Shown here in pieces: positions 50,848-60,400 of a DNA stretch of 64,000 bases. A program made the translations under genes and the position numbers. The notes under the pieces were generated by a model. That model had not been told where the DNA came from and made no database searches. It saw nothing but the letters and a program-made list of their open reading frames with translations. The DNA is taken from NCBI RefSeq assembly GCF_000227135.1, contig NC_018263.1:1375626-1439625 (forward strand), in the 5' to 3' direction. Origin of the DNA: Leishmania donovani. Lineage: Eukaryota; Euglenozoa; Kinetoplastea; Trypanosomatida; Trypanosomatidae. Within the stretch, counting starts at the first letter, position 1. Each line of letters begins with the position of its first letter.

Positions 50848-51367
50848 ACTTCACCACTATGTGCAGCTCTCTTGTACTCGACGAAAACTATGTCTTGGGG
50901 GTGTTCATATTGCATTCCACACTGTGCAGTCCCTTCTAAAAGCGCCCCTGTCCGCTGCGGAAACACTCAATAAGGTGGTTTCTCTGCCTCAGAAGCGCCT
51001 TCAGATTAATAAATTGAGGTAGGGGTGAAAATGATTTGTTTTCCTCAGCACCATAAAGAAGACTTGTACTTGCGCCATCGAGTTGATCATTGCAAGGAAA
51101 CTAGCACGCTCCAGCCCTGTCAAAGGAGGTATTTCGCCTCCTTTTTTTTATCCGTGTGCTCTTGCACGCGTGTTTTCAGCGACAGAGAGGAAATCCGTTT
51201 TGCAAATTGTCTGACCTTTTGCATCTCTCTGAAAGAACTCAAAGTCGTGCTTCTTTGCGCTCAAAGGCAATCTCGACCTTCTGTTTGTCTCACCACTTCT
51301 TCAGCCTCACTGTTGATGATTACATGGGCAACGCTTTCGTTTTCCTTTTGCTTCTCTACGCATCATC

Positions 51368-51369
51368 AG
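51368..51369 (+). promoter_or_regulatory. Probable spliced-leader acceptor AG, first gene of the plus array
   Basis: A T/C-rich tract (51301-51362, CTTTTGCTTCTCTACG at its end) leads into CATCATCAG. The ATG at 51397 is 27 nt downstream and is the first in its frame after the site. This is what fixes the start of the 313-aa gene. Confidence 0.6.
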
Positions 51370-51396
51370 AAACTAAGCAGAAATCTCGTTTGTGTA

Positions 51397-52338
51397 ATGA
51401 AGGCAACGTCGGGTCGAGCCCCCCTTCTTCGGATGCTTGACGACTGTCGAGTCTTGAGTTGTCAGCGCAGGTGGCATCTCATCAAAGACGACAGAAAGCA
51501 AAACGAAGAACTGAAGAGGGTTGAATTCGCACCCACCTTTGAGCGTGACCAAATCGTCAAAGGCGTTGAAAGTGGCACCTACGCCGGGAGCTCAACAACT
51601 GGCGATGAGCCGATGGAGCCACTGTCGAGAGGTCTGATGAACACGATGGAGGAAACACCGTATCGCGTCAGTTGGTATGACTTTCAAACTGTGAGTCCTG
51701 CAAAGCGGTTTACCTACTGGGTATACCGTCGCTTGCGAGATCTGCCACCTGAGTGGCAAGAGTACTATCGCAGTATGGTGTATCAAGAAATCAGCGCTAG
51801 CCGTTACGTAAACCAAACGTGGGATTGCTTTATGATGGTTGTTGATGGGTATCGCAAAGCGAAATGGGTACTTCGAAAGTACGGTGTCAAGGTCGACGAG
51901 AGCCTTATACCGAGACCGTACAACAATTTCTGGGAAGAAACCACACACGAGGAGCGTGTCTGGGCTCATCGGCGCTCTCATCAAATGAAAGAACTACAGG
52001 CGCTGCAGCGCGACGATGATGAAGCAGTCTTCGGGGCGAGCATGATGAATCGGAACGAAGTTTCTTATACGTCAATCAAAAACCTTCAGACCGGAATGCA
52101 AGGTGGAACGCCTCTTCACGCTCACGACCTACCTGCTCCAAAAGAATCAGAATTGAGAATGTCGCGTCAGGATGAGGAAATGAGTAGTGCTCTCATGTCG
52201 AGCATCGAAGATGACAAGTTGTGGAACCCAGTGCTGCGATCTCGATTGCACACACAGCGCCAACGAGCAGAGGCGGAACTTTACGGCTTCGAGGATGAAG
52301 ATGATGACGGGACTGCTGCTGAAATTCAGCGAAAGTGA
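51397..52338 (+). CDS. Hypothetical protein, probably mitochondrial, 313 aa
   Basis: The ATG at 51397 gives a basic amphipathic start (MKATSGRAPLLRMLDDCRVL) followed by CQRRWHLI, typical of a mitochondrial presequence. The body has a conserved-looking aromatic region (YRVSWYDFQTVSPAKRFTYW, LRDLPPEWQEYYRSMVYQE, then WDCFMMVVDGYRKAKWVLRKYG) and an acidic C-terminus (YGFEDEDDDG). No membrane helix. I do not recognise the family. Aromatic, charged proteins of this kind are common as kinetoplastid-specific subunits of mitochondrial complexes, which is inference. Codon third positions are much less GC-biased than in the left arm of the window. Confidence 0.75.
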   Translation: MKATSGRAPLLRMLDDCRVLSCQRRWHLIKDDRKQNEELKRVEFAPTFERDQIVKGVESGTYAGSSTTGDEPMEPLSRGLMNTMEETPYRVSWYDFQTVSPAKRFTYWVYRRLRDLPPEWQEYYRSMVYQEISASRYVNQTWDCFMMVVDGYRKAKWVLRKYGVKVDESLIPRPYNNFWEETTHEERVWAHRRSHQMKELQALQRDDDEAVFGASMMNRNEVSYTSIKNLQTGMQGGTPLHAHDLPAPKESELRMSRQDEEMSSALMSSIEDDKLWNPVLRSRLHTQRQRAEAELYGFEDEDDDGTAAEIQRK

Positions 52339-52703
52339 GCACAACGGGCTTATTCTTTTTTGCTAAGTCAATATGTATTTTTCTTTTGCGTCCATGCAAC
52401 GAGGGAAGGAAAAAAGGGAACGCTTTTTCGGCAACAAGCACCGCAGCCTGTGATGCTGCGCGTCTCCATGAGGTGGTAAAAAGAACAAGCAATGACGCTT
52501 TTTCGCCTGATCTAGTTCAGCTCTTGCGCACGCCGACGTGGCAGGTAAAAAGTCGACCCTCTTTGCGATCTCAAAAAATGTAGCTTTCCTGTCTCTTCTC
52601 CTTCCTCTTGCGGTTGATCGCGCTTTTTATGTGCAGAGCAAAACCACACGCTTTCAGCCATATCAACAAAGGGCATTCCGTTTGCACTTTTTTCTTGTGG
52701 AAG
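52339..52703. other. Intergenic spacer with acceptor for the calmodulin-like gene
   Basis: Contains T7-type runs near 52357-52363, then the CT-rich tract 52584-52609 and the acceptor described separately. No gene. Confidence 0.55.
52635..52636 (+). promoter_or_regulatory. Probable spliced-leader acceptor AG of the calmodulin-like gene
   Basis: CT-rich tract (CTGTCTCTTCTCCTTCCTCT at 52589-52608) then TTTTTATGTGCAG. The ATG follows 67 nt later. Confidence 0.55.
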
Positions 52704-53171
52704 ATGGCGGACCTTCTTTCCCTCCAACAAATTACGGAGCTTAAAGAAGCCTTTTCCGCATTTGATGTTGATTGCGATGGTAGCATTACTGTCGATGATT
52801 TGGAGCAAGTGTTCAGTTCAATTGGCCACAAAGTGTCCAAGAAAAAACTGCAGTCGATTTTGTGTGAAGCTGACCTAGACTCCAACGGGGTGATCGACTT
52901 CCCGGAGTTTCTCACGCTTGTGGCCGCTAAGCTGAATGACCCGGAGGAAAAAGAGCTTGAAATGCGTCGTGCGTTTCGCATGTACGACCTAGGAAACACC
53001 GGATTCATCACTGTGCCTAATCTGCGCTTTGCGATGGGGCGCCTTGGCTGCTTCCTGACACCAGAGCAGGCATTCGACATGATTAGTGAGGTGGATGCGG
53101 ATGGTGACGGAAAACTCAGCTTTGACGATTTTCGCCGTGTGATGACTGAGGGATGGGGCGCGACGCCTTGA
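52704..53171 (+). CDS. Calmodulin-like / centrin-like EF-hand protein, 155 aa
   Basis: Four EF-hands in the calmodulin layout. Loops: DVDCDGSITVDDLE (canonical), DLDSNGVIDFPEFL (canonical), DLGNTGFITVPNL (third hand: Gly-Asn at positions 3-4 and Asn at 12, probably non-binding) and DADGDGKLSFDDF (Asp at 12, likely binding). The linker EEKELEMRRAFRMYD matches the calmodulin central helix. It ends EGWGATP, unlike calmodulin, so this is a calmodulin-like sensor, not calmodulin itself. It starts MADLLSLQQITELKEAFSAF, like the calmodulin N-terminus. Cytosolic or flagellar calcium sensor, targets unknown. Confidence 0.9.
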   Translation: MADLLSLQQITELKEAFSAFDVDCDGSITVDDLEQVFSSIGHKVSKKKLQSILCEADLDSNGVIDFPEFLTLVAAKLNDPEEKELEMRRAFRMYDLGNTGFITVPNLRFAMGRLGCFLTPEQAFDMISEVDADGDGKLSFDDFRRVMTEGWGATP

Positions 53172-53746
53172 CTCAGGCTGGAAAACATGTATCATCATTT
53201 TCGCCCCTTTCAGTTTTTCTTTGCATGTTCTTGAACCGGAAAACTATTGTGCTGGGCCTGTTTGGAAAGAACAGCTCTCGTCCATCTTTCCCCCCTTCGT
53301 GACATATGTTTTATTTTTTTTCTTCCTACTTTTTTTTCGTTGCTTGAAGAGGAGTAGAACGGGGGAAAGAAACATTGGGCCTCTACTAGTGATAACGTAT
53401 ATCAGTTAGCTCTTTTCTGAGAGGCCGTGAAAGCTGGAATCTTCTTCTTGGGCTCGTTGATAAGCGCTCGTATACGCTATACTTTGCTTTTGCGAGCCTT
53501 TTCATCCTGAGCTGCATATATGTCGTGGGCACCTGTGTGTGTGCGCGCGATGGCTCTTCGAGAGAGCGATGACGCCGCTCTCTGTACATAAAATCGGCAC
53601 TCTTTGTCTTATCCGCTATTTTTTTATCGCAGTCACTCCCTCACAGGCTCGAAGTACGTATTCGTGCCACACTCTCATTTTTGTTTATTTCGCGATGCGA
53701 AACATACATGAAGCCACTATATTGCAGTTTATGCTAAGTGGAAGAG
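53172..53746. other. Intergenic spacer with acceptor for the sensor-kinase gene
   Basis: T-rich stretches near 53309-53341 and 53601-53628. No gene. AG at 53631-53632 follows the second tract. Confidence 0.5.
53631..53632 (+). promoter_or_regulatory. Probable spliced-leader acceptor AG of the sensor-kinase gene
   Basis: TATCCGCTATTTTTTTATCGCAG context; the ATG at 53747 is 115 nt downstream. Confidence 0.5.
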
Positions 53747-56680
53747 ATGAGCGGCGCCTCAGTGAGAATCCCCATCGAAAAATATGATATACACGATGTT
53801 TTCTTTTCCCTGAGTGTCCTGAGGAAGCTACCGGAGTACACAAGGGAGCTGGAGGAGGGCTCTTCAGAGACATTGTACCGAATTATTCATAGCTCGATTT
53901 GCGCCGCCCGTTGGTACTATCGCCGCTACTCCCGGTACGGAGAATTCGTTCATTTACTCAACACATATGCGGAGTGTATTGCTGTGAAATCGTCCAATTC
54001 TGCACTCCGAGTCGCGGAGCTACTTGCAGCTCGCACTTCCCAACTTCATACCCCGCAGCTGTGGCAGCGGCTTCCACTTCCGATTGCCGCTTCTCTTCTT
54101 TTTGCCGTGATTTGCTGCAGTGCGACGGTGATACTTATCGGTATTGGAGAAGATTGCTGTCGAAAAGCGGATGTTGCTGCGCTGATACTGAGCTGTGTGA
54201 GTGTCTTGTGCCTATGTGCCCTGTTTCCACTCATTTACGCGTCCCTAAGGCGGCGCGGATACAAAGGGCAGGAGCGGCTTGTTGACCGCATGGTGCGAAT
54301 GGCCTGTGACAACGCTCAAAGCCAAAATTCGTTCTACAACCCGCTGTCGGACCGAATTGAACTCACCGAGCGAGTGATAGTCGAGGACGCAGATGCGTTC
54401 CTTGTTGAAGCCGACATTGCCCATCGTAACCGAAGGGCTATCGCGATGCTCTTAACAGAGGCCACCGAAGACGAGGGGAGTGCTGTCTTACGGAGCAGAG
54501 GCCTTCCTCCTGCTATGATCGGACTTAACGCCATCTATAGACATACGATCATTATCATGACGGACTTTGATGGGAAAGTCGTAATGTGGAGCGATGGCGC
54601 GGCTACCTGCTTCGGCTTTAGTGCACGAGACGTCGAGGGGAACAATATAATTTCGCTTCTCTATGGCGAACGGTCGGTGGAGCTCTACGCCACAATGACT
54701 GAAGCCGCTGAGAAAAACTTGGACCTCTCCGAAAAGGTCCTCAACGTAGCACATATGGGCTTGGGCACTGTCTCTATCAGCGCAACAGTGGTCGTCAGCC
54801 GAGAGGCCAAATCGAATCAGCCCGTGGGGTTCACTCTCATCGGATCTGTACGCTCCGATGAGCTGTCGCAGACGCAGGCGGTGCTGCACTCCTTTTTTGT
54901 GGCAGAACTGTCGCAGCTGTCTGTCAAGGACAGTCAATTTCGCCAAATTGTGGACTGCTTGCGGTGGAAAAACCTGCGTGACCTCTCCGCGCTGGCGAGG
55001 GACTGGAGAAGCGCGCACATTCGGCAGCTGCTGTCCGAGGTCATCAAAGGTAGGCAGCTCTACGTGAGCGTCGAGGTCGATCCAAAGGTAACCGAATTGC
55101 CGCCTATTCTCTGCGACACGGTGGGTATCACTGCTGTGCTAAATCGCGCTTTCGAGCTGTTCTGCGAGAAAATTCGCGTCCGCGTTGAGCAAAAACGCAC
55201 GACTAGTGCGGTGTACCAGCTCATTGTAGTTTACCGTCATGACATGTCTGGGCTCAACCGAAATACCTTGATTGACATCACCCGATCTGCAAATGACCTT
55301 GGTGGCATTGTAGTTGACTCCCCTGGTACGCTGAAGCTGTTGTTGCCCTTTATGGTGAAGGATGAGGCAATTCAAGCCTTGAGGCCTCAAGGTGCCGCTG
55401 CACAGAAGCCGATCGGACACGACCCCCTCATTGTGCTACTCTTGGAGAAGAATGCTGTGCACCGTCGCAACATATCTGCCTCCATCTGGAGCTGCGGCCA
55501 TTCTCTTCGGCTGGTTGAGAACGTTCGCAAGGCGCTACAGGCCATCGAAGGATCGACCGACCTCGGCTGCGCTATTATCGACGTCGACGTGAAAGGCTCT
55601 GACCGCGTGATCGAGGCACTGCTGGCGAAGCACATCTACATAATCGAAGCCTCTGAAGCGCTAGACGGCGGTGCAAAACGCGGTGATGCCCTTCTGAAGA
55701 AGCCGATCTCGAATGAGGCCCTCCGCAAGGAGCTAGAGAAGGCTACCTACAAGTGCGAGGAGGCGAAGCGTGCCGGTGAGGAGCTGCTGAAGCGGCGAGA
55801 GGTGTTCGGAAAGGTGCGCAACAGTCCATGGACACAGGGCCGTCTGCTCGGGCGTGGCGGGCACGCTGCCGTGTACGAGGCGACTTCAACCTTGACGGGC
55901 GGAAAAATGGCTGTCAAGATCATCCGCGTGTCTGGCAACTTTGAAGAGCGCATCGACGAGTTTATGAATGAGATTGGGATTCTGTGTAAGTTGACACATC
56001 CGAACATCATTCACTACTTTTACTGCGAGCGAACGGAGACAACCCTCAACCTCTTCATGGCGATGGCTGACCAGGGTACGGTGGCCGACCTTATCAAGCG
56101 CTGCCCACGACTGCCCGAGAACCACGTCGCCACCATCACGAAACAACTTCTGCAAGCGGTCAACTACTTGCACGAGTGTGGGATTATCCACCGCGACATT
56201 AAGCCAGGCAACATGCTCATTTCGCAAGGGCAGCTGAAGCTGTCCGACTTCGGCACAGCCACCACGAACGTTCGAGAGGGCACAGTTGGCACCATCAGCT
56301 ACATGGCCCCAGAGGTCGTTGATGGAAAGCCGAGCGGTAAGGAAAGCGACATCTGGTCGATTGGCTGCGTTGTCTGTGAGTGTTTGCAGATCAAGCGCTC
56401 TGGTGATGGCTTGCTTGGGTATGGCGCACCAGAAGAGTACCCGAGTGATGTATCCGCTCAGGCGATCGACTTCATCAAGGCCTGCATGCAGAGAAATCCC
56501 TCAGAGCGTGCAACAACTGGCACGCTGCTGCTGCACGACTTCATTGTACACCTCGACCAAGAGGTGTCACAGCTGGCTGAAGTACTACCGGAGGCGGCGC
56601 CAAACGAAGAGGGGGCAAAGACACCTAAAGCCCGCAGCAGTTTCAGTGACTCCACCGTCATCAGCTGGTCCTTCGACTAG
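53747..56680 (+). CDS. Membrane PAS / HK-like / receiver-like / STE11-type protein kinase, 977 aa
   Basis: Domain order, seen directly: 1-105 polar; two membrane helices (about 112-133 and 142-165); PAS-like 258-370 (TIIIMTDFDGKVVMWSDGAA); histidine-kinase-like segment 371-540 with no SHELRTP acceptor His but an N-box-like LNRAFELF (465-472); receiver-like 558-665 with phospho-acceptor D612 in AIIDVDV and K652-P653 in LLKKPIS, but LEKN replacing the usual acidic pair; Ser/Thr kinase 697-935. The kinase is complete: GRGGHAAVYEA loop, K724, E742, H815-R816-D817, D834-F835-G836, A854-P855-E856, closest in style to STE11/MAP3K. Expected role: membrane stress or ligand sensor feeding a MAPK cascade. 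The C-terminal kinase half is more GC-rich than the sensor half. Start ATG at 53747. Confidence 0.85.
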   Translation: MSGASVRIPIEKYDIHDVFFSLSVLRKLPEYTRELEEGSSETLYRIIHSSICAARWYYRRYSRYGEFVHLLNTYAECIAVKSSNSALRVAELLAARTSQLHTPQLWQRLPLPIAASLLFAVICCSATVILIGIGEDCCRKADVAALILSCVSVLCLCALFPLIYASLRRRGYKGQERLVDRMVRMACDNAQSQNSFYNPLSDRIELTERVIVEDADAFLVEADIAHRNRRAIAMLLTEATEDEGSAVLRSRGLPPAMIGLNAIYRHTIIIMTDFDGKVVMWSDGAATCFGFSARDVEGNNIISLLYGERSVELYATMTEAAEKNLDLSEKVLNVAHMGLGTVSISATVVVSREAKSNQPVGFTLIGSVRSDELSQTQAVLHSFFVAELSQLSVKDSQFRQIVDCLRWKNLRDLSALARDWRSAHIRQLLSEVIKGRQLYVSVEVDPKVTELPPILCDTVGITAVLNRAFELFCEKIRVRVEQKRTTSAVYQLIVVYRHDMSGLNRNTLIDITRSANDLGGIVVDSPGTLKLLLPFMVKDEAIQALRPQGAAAQKPIGHDPLIVLLLEKNAVHRRNISASIWSCGHSLRLVENVRKALQAIEGSTDLGCAIIDVDVKGSDRVIEALLAKHIYIIEASEALDGGAKRGDALLKKPISNEALRKELEKATYKCEEAKRAGEELLKRREVFGKVRNSPWTQGRLLGRGGHAAVYEATSTLTGGKMAVKIIRVSGNFEERIDEFMNEIGILCKLTHPNIIHYFYCERTETTLNLFMAMADQGTVADLIKRCPRLPENHVATITKQLLQAVNYLHECGIIHRDIKPGNMLISQGQLKLSDFGTATTNVREGTVGTISYMAPEVVDGKPSGKESDIWSIGCVVCECLQIKRSGDGLLGYGAPEEYPSDVSAQAIDFIKACMQRNPSERATTGTLLLHDFIVHLDQEVSQLAEVLPEAAPNEEGAKTPKARSSFSDSTVISWSFD

Positions 56681-57400
56681 TCTCTGCGTTCTCCGTACTC
56701 TTCTTGTTTTGCTGCTTTTCTTTCGGTGAGCGCAAGTTTGTTGTACTGCTCTCCCTCCTCCTTTTCTTTTTCGCTGCCGGAGGGGTCTGCTGCGATTGGT
56801 TTCCAAGTAGCCTGATGCACACACATCTGCGCACAGGAACACCCACCTGCAGCGACTTTTGAATCGGCAACGACGCCAACAAACAGAAAAAAAAGCGTAC
56901 TGCTATGCAGCCTCGCAAATGTCTCTGAAAGAAAATCTAACGCTCCTGGGCACACACTTTTTGCCTAAGTGGTTCCCCTTCTCTCTGGAAAATGGCGGTA
57001 GGAGACGTCCCCTCCATAGAGAACACGCTCTGTTTTGAATGCCATGGTGCCGCCCCTTCACTTTATCTCTCTCACCTACGGAGCGGCAGCAGCGAGCTTC
57101 ACGGGTGCTGTCGAATCGACTCTCTCACGAGCCTTTCTGTTTTTCACGACACACAGAATCCGATTAGATGGTTTGTCGCCTCTGATGTACGCCACTACCG
57201 CCTCCCAACGGACTCGGTGTTCTCTCCCCTTTTCCCTTCCCTCGCTTTCGTGTCTTTTTCTCTCTGGTGGGCCCTATGCAGCCCCTTGATTCTTTTCCGT
57301 GCTGCAGACTACCCCTCCCCCTCCCTCCACTTCTTACAGCTTGCACCACACACCTGACCTCATTAGCACGGTCATACCATAGATCCCTCTCTGTTGCACA
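56681..57400. other. Intergenic spacer with acceptor for the propeller/solenoid gene
   Basis: Pyrimidine-rich plus strand (57220-57335) ending in CTTCTTACAG. No gene. Confidence 0.55.
57338..57339 (+). promoter_or_regulatory. Probable spliced-leader acceptor AG of the 1075-aa gene
   Basis: CCCCTCCCCCTCCCTCCACTT at 57312-57332 then CTTACAG. The ATG at 57401 follows 61 nt later. Confidence 0.6.
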
Positions 57401-60400
57401 ATGGTGGCGGGGCAATCCGGATCAACACAAGGGTGCTCGCCGAGCCTCTCCACGTCGCTGCAGGAAGCTTTCCTGCGCTACGATCCCAAAGAATGTCGGC
57501 GCAGCGCCAATGGACCAGCAGTAGAGGAAGTACGCCCGATGCTGGCGAACCGATACTTCAACATGGACCACCTCGCCCTGTGGAAGCCGTCGTTGCTCAC
57601 GTCTCTAGGCGAAACATGCCGTCGCGCTGTTTACGTAAACGAGTATCATGCGCTTCTGTGCAGTCGGCGACTGGTTCTGGTGAATAGCAAAGGCCGGTAC
57701 ATCGTCTTCCCCCCCTTTTGCGACACTCTGAACGACGCCTACGTGGAGAGGGTATCCAAGACGTGCACGCTAGTGCTTGCAGCCGTTGCATCTGGCGTTC
57801 ACGTGGCCCTTGTTCGGGACTCTGACATCCGGAAAGCTGATACCCTCCAGAGCGTCTTTTGCCCTACCGCGTCTGCCGTCGCCTGCATTCACCACGTAGG
57901 AAAGAACTTCTACGGCTTGTGCTGTGAGAACTGCAGCGTGGAGGGGTTGGCAATCACGCTCGACAACGCTCACTCTCTGCACCCTGAGCTGCATGCGAAG
58001 GTGCTGCCCAGCCGACACGGCTGGGTCCAGGCAGCTTGCGACTACCTGTCCCCGAAGAGGTACGTGCACAGCCTCTTCGACCGGCACAGGGGGTATCTCC
58101 TAATGCTCTCCAGCCGGAATGTGTCGCTGTGGATGTACAGCGACGTAACTCATTTGCAGCTCGAGTGCTCCGCCGCGCTTCCCCGGGAGGCGGTTGTAGC
58201 GATTGTGCCCCCGTTGCAGGATGAGTATGGAGAGGCGCAGGTGGCTGTCCTCATCACCAGCAGCGGCGGCCGTGTGCCGGTGCATTTGTGCACCACGGCA
58301 GGCAAGCGCGGAAACTCGTGGTCGCTCTCCGTGGGTGAGCTGCGCGGTCTCCCTAGTGGGGTGACAAACACGGTGGTCTCACTGGCATGCGCGTGCGGTT
58401 CGTCGCTGCTTTTGGCGGATCAGCTCACCTCTTCTCTGCTTCTCGTGACCCGCTGCGAGCCGTTTTGCGAAGCCCCTGACAGTTCCACGACGCACGTTGT
58501 CACACAGCACTTCTTAGGCAAGCCTATCTGCGGCGTCGGTGTCGAGAAGAGCGTGCGCGATGGCGACAGCTTTCTCACCTTTGTCGTGTACTGTGGGGAC
58601 TCGACGATTGTGCGTCTGGGCCGCATGCCCCGTGGTCAACTCCTGCAGCGACAATTCGCGGCCTCCGTAACGAGTGGCATTGATGCACTCAGCAAGCTCG
58701 AGCCGCAGGCGCAGGTGGTCCTTCTCCTTGACGCGGTACTAAGCGGCCTCCCGATCTCGTACCTGTCACAGTCCCTCGAACCCCTTCTCCACCCGTGGGC
58801 GGCGACAGTGTGCGGAGTGCGCCTGTCAGATGGCGCTCGTGGCATCATCCATCATGCAATGCGGGGCTTGAGTGAGCTGTCGCGTTTGTGCTTGTCGTTT
58901 CACTACTGGCGACTGACGGAGGAGCTGGCGCAGTCGAGGTCTCGGTTGGAGAAGAGTTGTGCCATTCTTGCCGAGGTGCTGAACCGTGGCGGCTGGCTGG
59001 ACTGCCCTACGCGGCAGAGACTGGAGTGGGACGATGACGTTTTGGTGCGCGCAGACGGCAAGCTGACGGACATCAGCGCTGTGGACGCCCAGGCAGAGGT
59101 TCTGCAGCTGCTGCTGTCATCTGTGAAGCACGCGACAACGATCGCGTGGCTTTACGACTTGGTCCTGCAGACCGGCACCACCTATCGATTTCCTGGCCGA
59201 CTGGAGGACCTACTATGGAAGAGCGACCCGGTAGCAGTGCAAGTGTCGCTGTGCATGGATCTACTGGCAAAGCACGACAAGGACATCACGGACAAGCTCC
59301 TGCAGAAGGAGCACGTACTGCCGCAGCGCTGCCGCCTCGCCGCAACCCTCCTGTCACTGGTGTTGGACAGGGCGTTCGAGCCTGTCATGGCATACACAAG
59401 ACGGCACATCCTCGACATTGTGCAGTATGATCTTCTCTCATACACGACGGACCTCCTCGAGTCAAGCTTTCCTACCTCGCAGCCTCGCATTCGCCTCCTG
59501 GTGTACCGCTACCCGCACGATCACAGCGTCTCATCCGACATGCTGTCGATGGTCGAAGCCATTTCTTCAACCGGCGATCTCTACAACACACTGGTGACCA
59601 TTCTTGGCGACGCGGCGTGCGACAGCGAGCTGAGCTCGGTCCTGCTCGATTGGATGGAGTGCCACACCCTCGCTGACCATCGGATTTTGACGTTCGCGAA
59701 GGTTGTCGTGGACATGGGACTCTGCGTCGACCCGGCGCACACCTTAACAGGGCGTTTTTTTTCGTCGGTGAAGCAGCAGGCGAACGGAAACGCGCAGCAG
59801 GCGGCGCTGCGTTTTGCCGAGCTGGCGCGCAGCAACCTGTCTGTACCCCTCGACGGACGGCTTCTCGCTATCGAGCACGCCATCACTGCCGTGCCGTCGG
59901 ACGACAATCGACTGATTCAGTTCCTGTTGCTGCTGCAGCAGCAGCTGGCCAGCCTGATCGCTGAGCACCTGGCCGTCGGCAAGGATCTCGTTTTCGCGCG
60001 CGGCACCGTGGAGGCGGATCTGCGGGCGCTGCGGGAGCACTACGTCAATGAGAACTCTCTCTTCGAACTGGCTGGACGCTACAAAGTGCTGGGCGGGTGC
60101 AGCATCCAGCTCGACTTGCTGAAGATCCACTCAGACTCTCCCGAGCTGCTGATTGCCAATGCGCTGACCGGTGTGCTGACGTTCCTCAAGGCTGTGGGGC
60201 TGTCTGCGCCACAGGCGGTGCAGCGTGTTCTGCGGGAGTACCTTGGCACCTTTCAGGCCCCATTGCCCCTCTTCCCGTTTGTTGAGTTTCTTGCCTTTGA
60301 TGGCCAATCCCCAGCCCTGGCCGTTGACGAGCTGGAGAAGGTCGGCGTGCCGCTGCCCACCATTTTTGATACCTTCATGAGCTTGCTGGACGGCCACCGC

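Larger units (their letters stand above)
50491..51396. promoter_or_regulatory. Divergent strand-switch region (probable bidirectional transcription start)
   Basis: Minus-strand genes end their coding at 50490 and the first plus-strand start is 51397. In trypanosomatids such divergent switches are where RNA polymerase II initiates in both directions without TATA-type promoters. The region has G-tracts (about 50577-50625 and 50677-50688), a C11 run at 50837-50847, and an A/T-rich part around 51001-51030. No core promoter motif can be identified by eye. A frame open from about 51025 is not coding-like before 51397. Confidence 0.8.

Noticed and set aside
51025..51396. In-frame extension upstream of the 313-aa gene
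   Set aside because: Sequence between the first in-frame ATG and 51397 contains the polypyrimidine tract and splice acceptor, so it is leader or promoter region rather than coding.
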